DNA of 5,334 nucleotides from Clostridium sp. OF03-18AA (GTDB lineage: Bacteria; Bacillota; Clostridia; Lachnospirales; Lachnospiraceae). Positions 4,971 to 5,334 of this stretch are shown here, piece after piece. A program made the position numbers and the translations under genes. The stretch spans positions 1 through 5,334 of the forward strand of contig NZ_QUEP01000032.1 in the NCBI RefSeq assembly GCF_003478035.1, read 5' to 3'. Under the pieces are notes generated by a model that had not been told where the DNA came from, made no database searches, and saw only the letters and a list, made by a program, of their open reading frames with translations. Position 1 is the stretch's first letter. The number at the start of each line of letters is the position of its first letter.

Positions 4971-5323
4971 TGCCGGAGGGAGTGGAGTTTCCATTCCCTT
5001 CATTGCTTTTTTATGAAGGGCGCACTTATGGACAACCAGAGGTCGTCCGTATAAGTTTGCCACAGGTGGCAACCGGTCTGCGCTTATGCTTGCCGGGCTC
5101 GTTCCGTCGGCGGGGCTTTCAGCCAGACCTGCTCATGCCGCAGGAGGCACTCTTCGCCAGAGGGGCGCATTCCATGCAGGCTGTTATGCACAGGGCACTC
5201 TTACGCAGAGGGCGTTCCGGCAGATACCATTTTCTTTTTGGGAAAACGTTACCTGCCGGAAATCAAAGCCGGATACGGCAGAAAGGGGGAAACGGAGCAT
5301 GGCGATTTTTCATTATACAGTAA
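4970..5323 (+). CDS. Doubtful ORF of 117 codons lying across oriT
   Basis: The ATG overlaps the DUF3847 stop (TAATG) and has GGAGGA (4958-4963) six bases upstream, so it could be translated by coupling. The predicted product is Arg/Gly-rich with no domain I recognise (for example LLRRGRSGRYHFLFGKTLPAG). It overlaps the relaxase start by 25 bases. The same bases contain the oriT nick motif and several inverted repeats, which constrains them for a non-coding reason. I think it is more likely chance openness in GC-rich oriT sequence than a real protein, but the initiation signals are good enough to list it. Confidence 0.28.
   Translation: MPEGVEFPFPSLLFYEGRTYGQPEVVRISLPQVATGLRLCLPGSFRRRGFQPDLLMPQEALFARGAHSMQAVMHRALLRRGRSGRYHFLFGKTLPAGNQSRIRQKGGNGAWRFFIIQ
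5017..5055 (-). other. oriT: oriT of the RSF1010/MobQ type with nick motif TAAGTG^CGCCCT
   Basis: On the - strand, 5028-5017 reads TAAGTGCGCCCT, which matches the nic region of RSF1010/R1162-like and related MobQ origins of transfer. The expected cut is between 5023 and 5022. Just 5' of it on the same strand is an inverted repeat: GGACGACC (5048-5041), a TCT loop, then GGTTGTCC (5037-5030). The eight pairs include one G-T wobble that exists only on this strand. CTTAT/ATAAG (5055-5051 and 5029-5025) extends it across a two-base bulge. Hairpin followed by nic is the standard MobQ layout. The MobA/MobL start on the right supports the call. Transfer would lead with xis, xre and int. Confidence 0.85.
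5057..5072. repeat. Perfect palindrome next to oriT: TTGCCAC-AG-GTGGCAA
   Basis: A 7+2+7 inverted repeat lies one base beyond the oriT hairpin, on the side facing the relaxase gene. It is a candidate binding site for a relaxosome accessory protein or for autoregulation of mob. No promoter is evident around it. Seen directly; role unknown. Confidence 0.5.
5146..5218. repeat. Imperfect direct repeat pair, each with a CTCT-N5-AGAG mini-hairpin
   Basis: GGCACTCTTCGCCAGAGGG (from 5146, continuing to TTCC at 5173) is echoed by GGCACTCTTACGCAGAGGG (5194-5212, continuing to TTCC at 5218). Both contain CTCT, five bases and AGAG. The pair sits between oriT and the relaxase start. Could be a relaxosome-related repeat or a duplicated structural element. 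Confidence 0.45.
5215..5281 (+). promoter_or_regulatory. Competing hairpins in the relaxase mRNA leader
   Basis: TTCCGGCAG (5215-5223) is a perfect 9-base complement of CTGCCGGAA (5253-5261). The same CTGCCG (5253-5258) can instead pair with CGGCAG (5276-5281), which ends just before the relaxase RBS AAAGGGGG (5282-5289). The two structures exclude each other, as in attenuators or translational switches. The complementarity is seen; regulation is inferred. Confidence 0.35.
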
Positions 5324-5334
5324 AGATTGTTGGA
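5299..5334 (+). CDS. mobA: MobA/MobL family relaxase, first 12 codons (runs off the window)
   Basis: The visible start, MAIFHYTVKIVG, is the characteristic N-terminus of MobA/MobL (MobQ family) relaxases, which nick oriT, bind covalently to the 5' end and pilot the strand into the recipient. In this family the short beta strand seen here leads into the motif carrying the catalytic tyrosine and, further on, the metal-binding histidines; all of that lies beyond the window. The RBS AAAGGGGG (5282-5289) is nine bases upstream. The oriT just upstream has the nick motif this family uses, which independently supports the call. Whether the protein is full length or has a C-terminal primase or other domain cannot be seen. 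Confidence 0.85.
   Translation, partial: MAIFHYTVKIVG

Larger units (their letters stand above)
1984..5334. mobile_element. Integrative mobilizable element, left part (integrase, regulator, xis, oriT, MobA/MobL start)
   Basis: The gene set is typical of an IME: a terminal tyrosine integrase pointing outwards, an XRE regulator, a divergent excisionase, a DUF3847 protein, a MobQ-type oriT and a MobA/MobL relaxase start. The left limit is set at the first integrase-end repeat but could lie anywhere in about 1854-1984. The right end is outside the window. Base composition is lower in G+C in the integrase and regulator part than in the preceding ICE genes. No secretion-channel gene is seen in the visible part, so mobilization would need a helper, plausibly the host ICE. 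Confidence 0.72.

Noticed and set aside
5080..5088. Second nick-like string GCGCTTATG near oriT
   Set aside because: It lacks the AC of GCGCACTTATG and has no adjacent hairpin of the right form, so it is not treated as a second nic site.
1..5334. CRISPR array, tRNA, rRNA, insertion sequence or defence genes
   Set aside because: I looked for regular spaced repeats, tRNA-like cloverleafs, transposase motifs and toxin-antitoxin-like pairs and saw none.

Overview
The window is accessory DNA from a low-to-mid G+C Firmicute, most likely a gut clostridium (Lachnospiraceae/Oscillospiraceae type). That assignment is inference. It rests on strong AGGAGG-type ribosome binding sites, consensus SigA promoters and protein families typical of clostridial conjugative elements. 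No housekeeping gene, tRNA, rRNA or CRISPR array is visible.

Bases 1 to about 1853 are the end of an operon from a Tn1549/CTn-like integrative conjugative element (ICE). It holds the C-terminal end of an NlpC/P60 peptidoglycan hydrolase, a small DUF4315 coiled-coil protein, and a secreted, membrane-anchored DUF4366 (CD1107-like) protein that carries an SH3b domain. The three genes run on the + strand with tight or overlapping junctions, and a GC-rich hairpin follows them.

From somewhere between about 1854 and 1984 to the right edge lies a second element that looks like an integrative mobilizable element (IME) inserted behind the DUF4366 gene. Its left end carries repeated AAGGGAAAT/ATTTCCCTT motifs and a long hairpin. 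Next come a Tn916-type tyrosine integrase and an XRE-family regulator, both on the - strand. On the + strand are a divergent excisionase, a DUF3847 protein, an oriT of the RSF1010/MobQ type, and the first 12 codons of a MobA/MobL relaxase that runs off the window.

The control region between the regulator and xis (4106-4280) is the best-resolved part. Two back-to-back SigA promoters are each overlapped or closely followed by the same palindrome, ATTGCA-N3-TGCAAT. This suggests a phage-like switch: the XRE protein would limit its own xre-int operon and hold down xis and possibly the mobilization genes. The oriT nick motif lies on the - strand, so that, if the nick is used, xis, xre and int would enter the recipient first and the mob gene last.

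The overall picture is a nested, hitchhiking element. The IME carries its own excision and DNA-processing functions but shows no secretion channel in this window, and it sits inside an ICE that should supply one. The right IME end, the rest of the relaxase, any cargo and the interrupted ICE sequence all lie outside the window.
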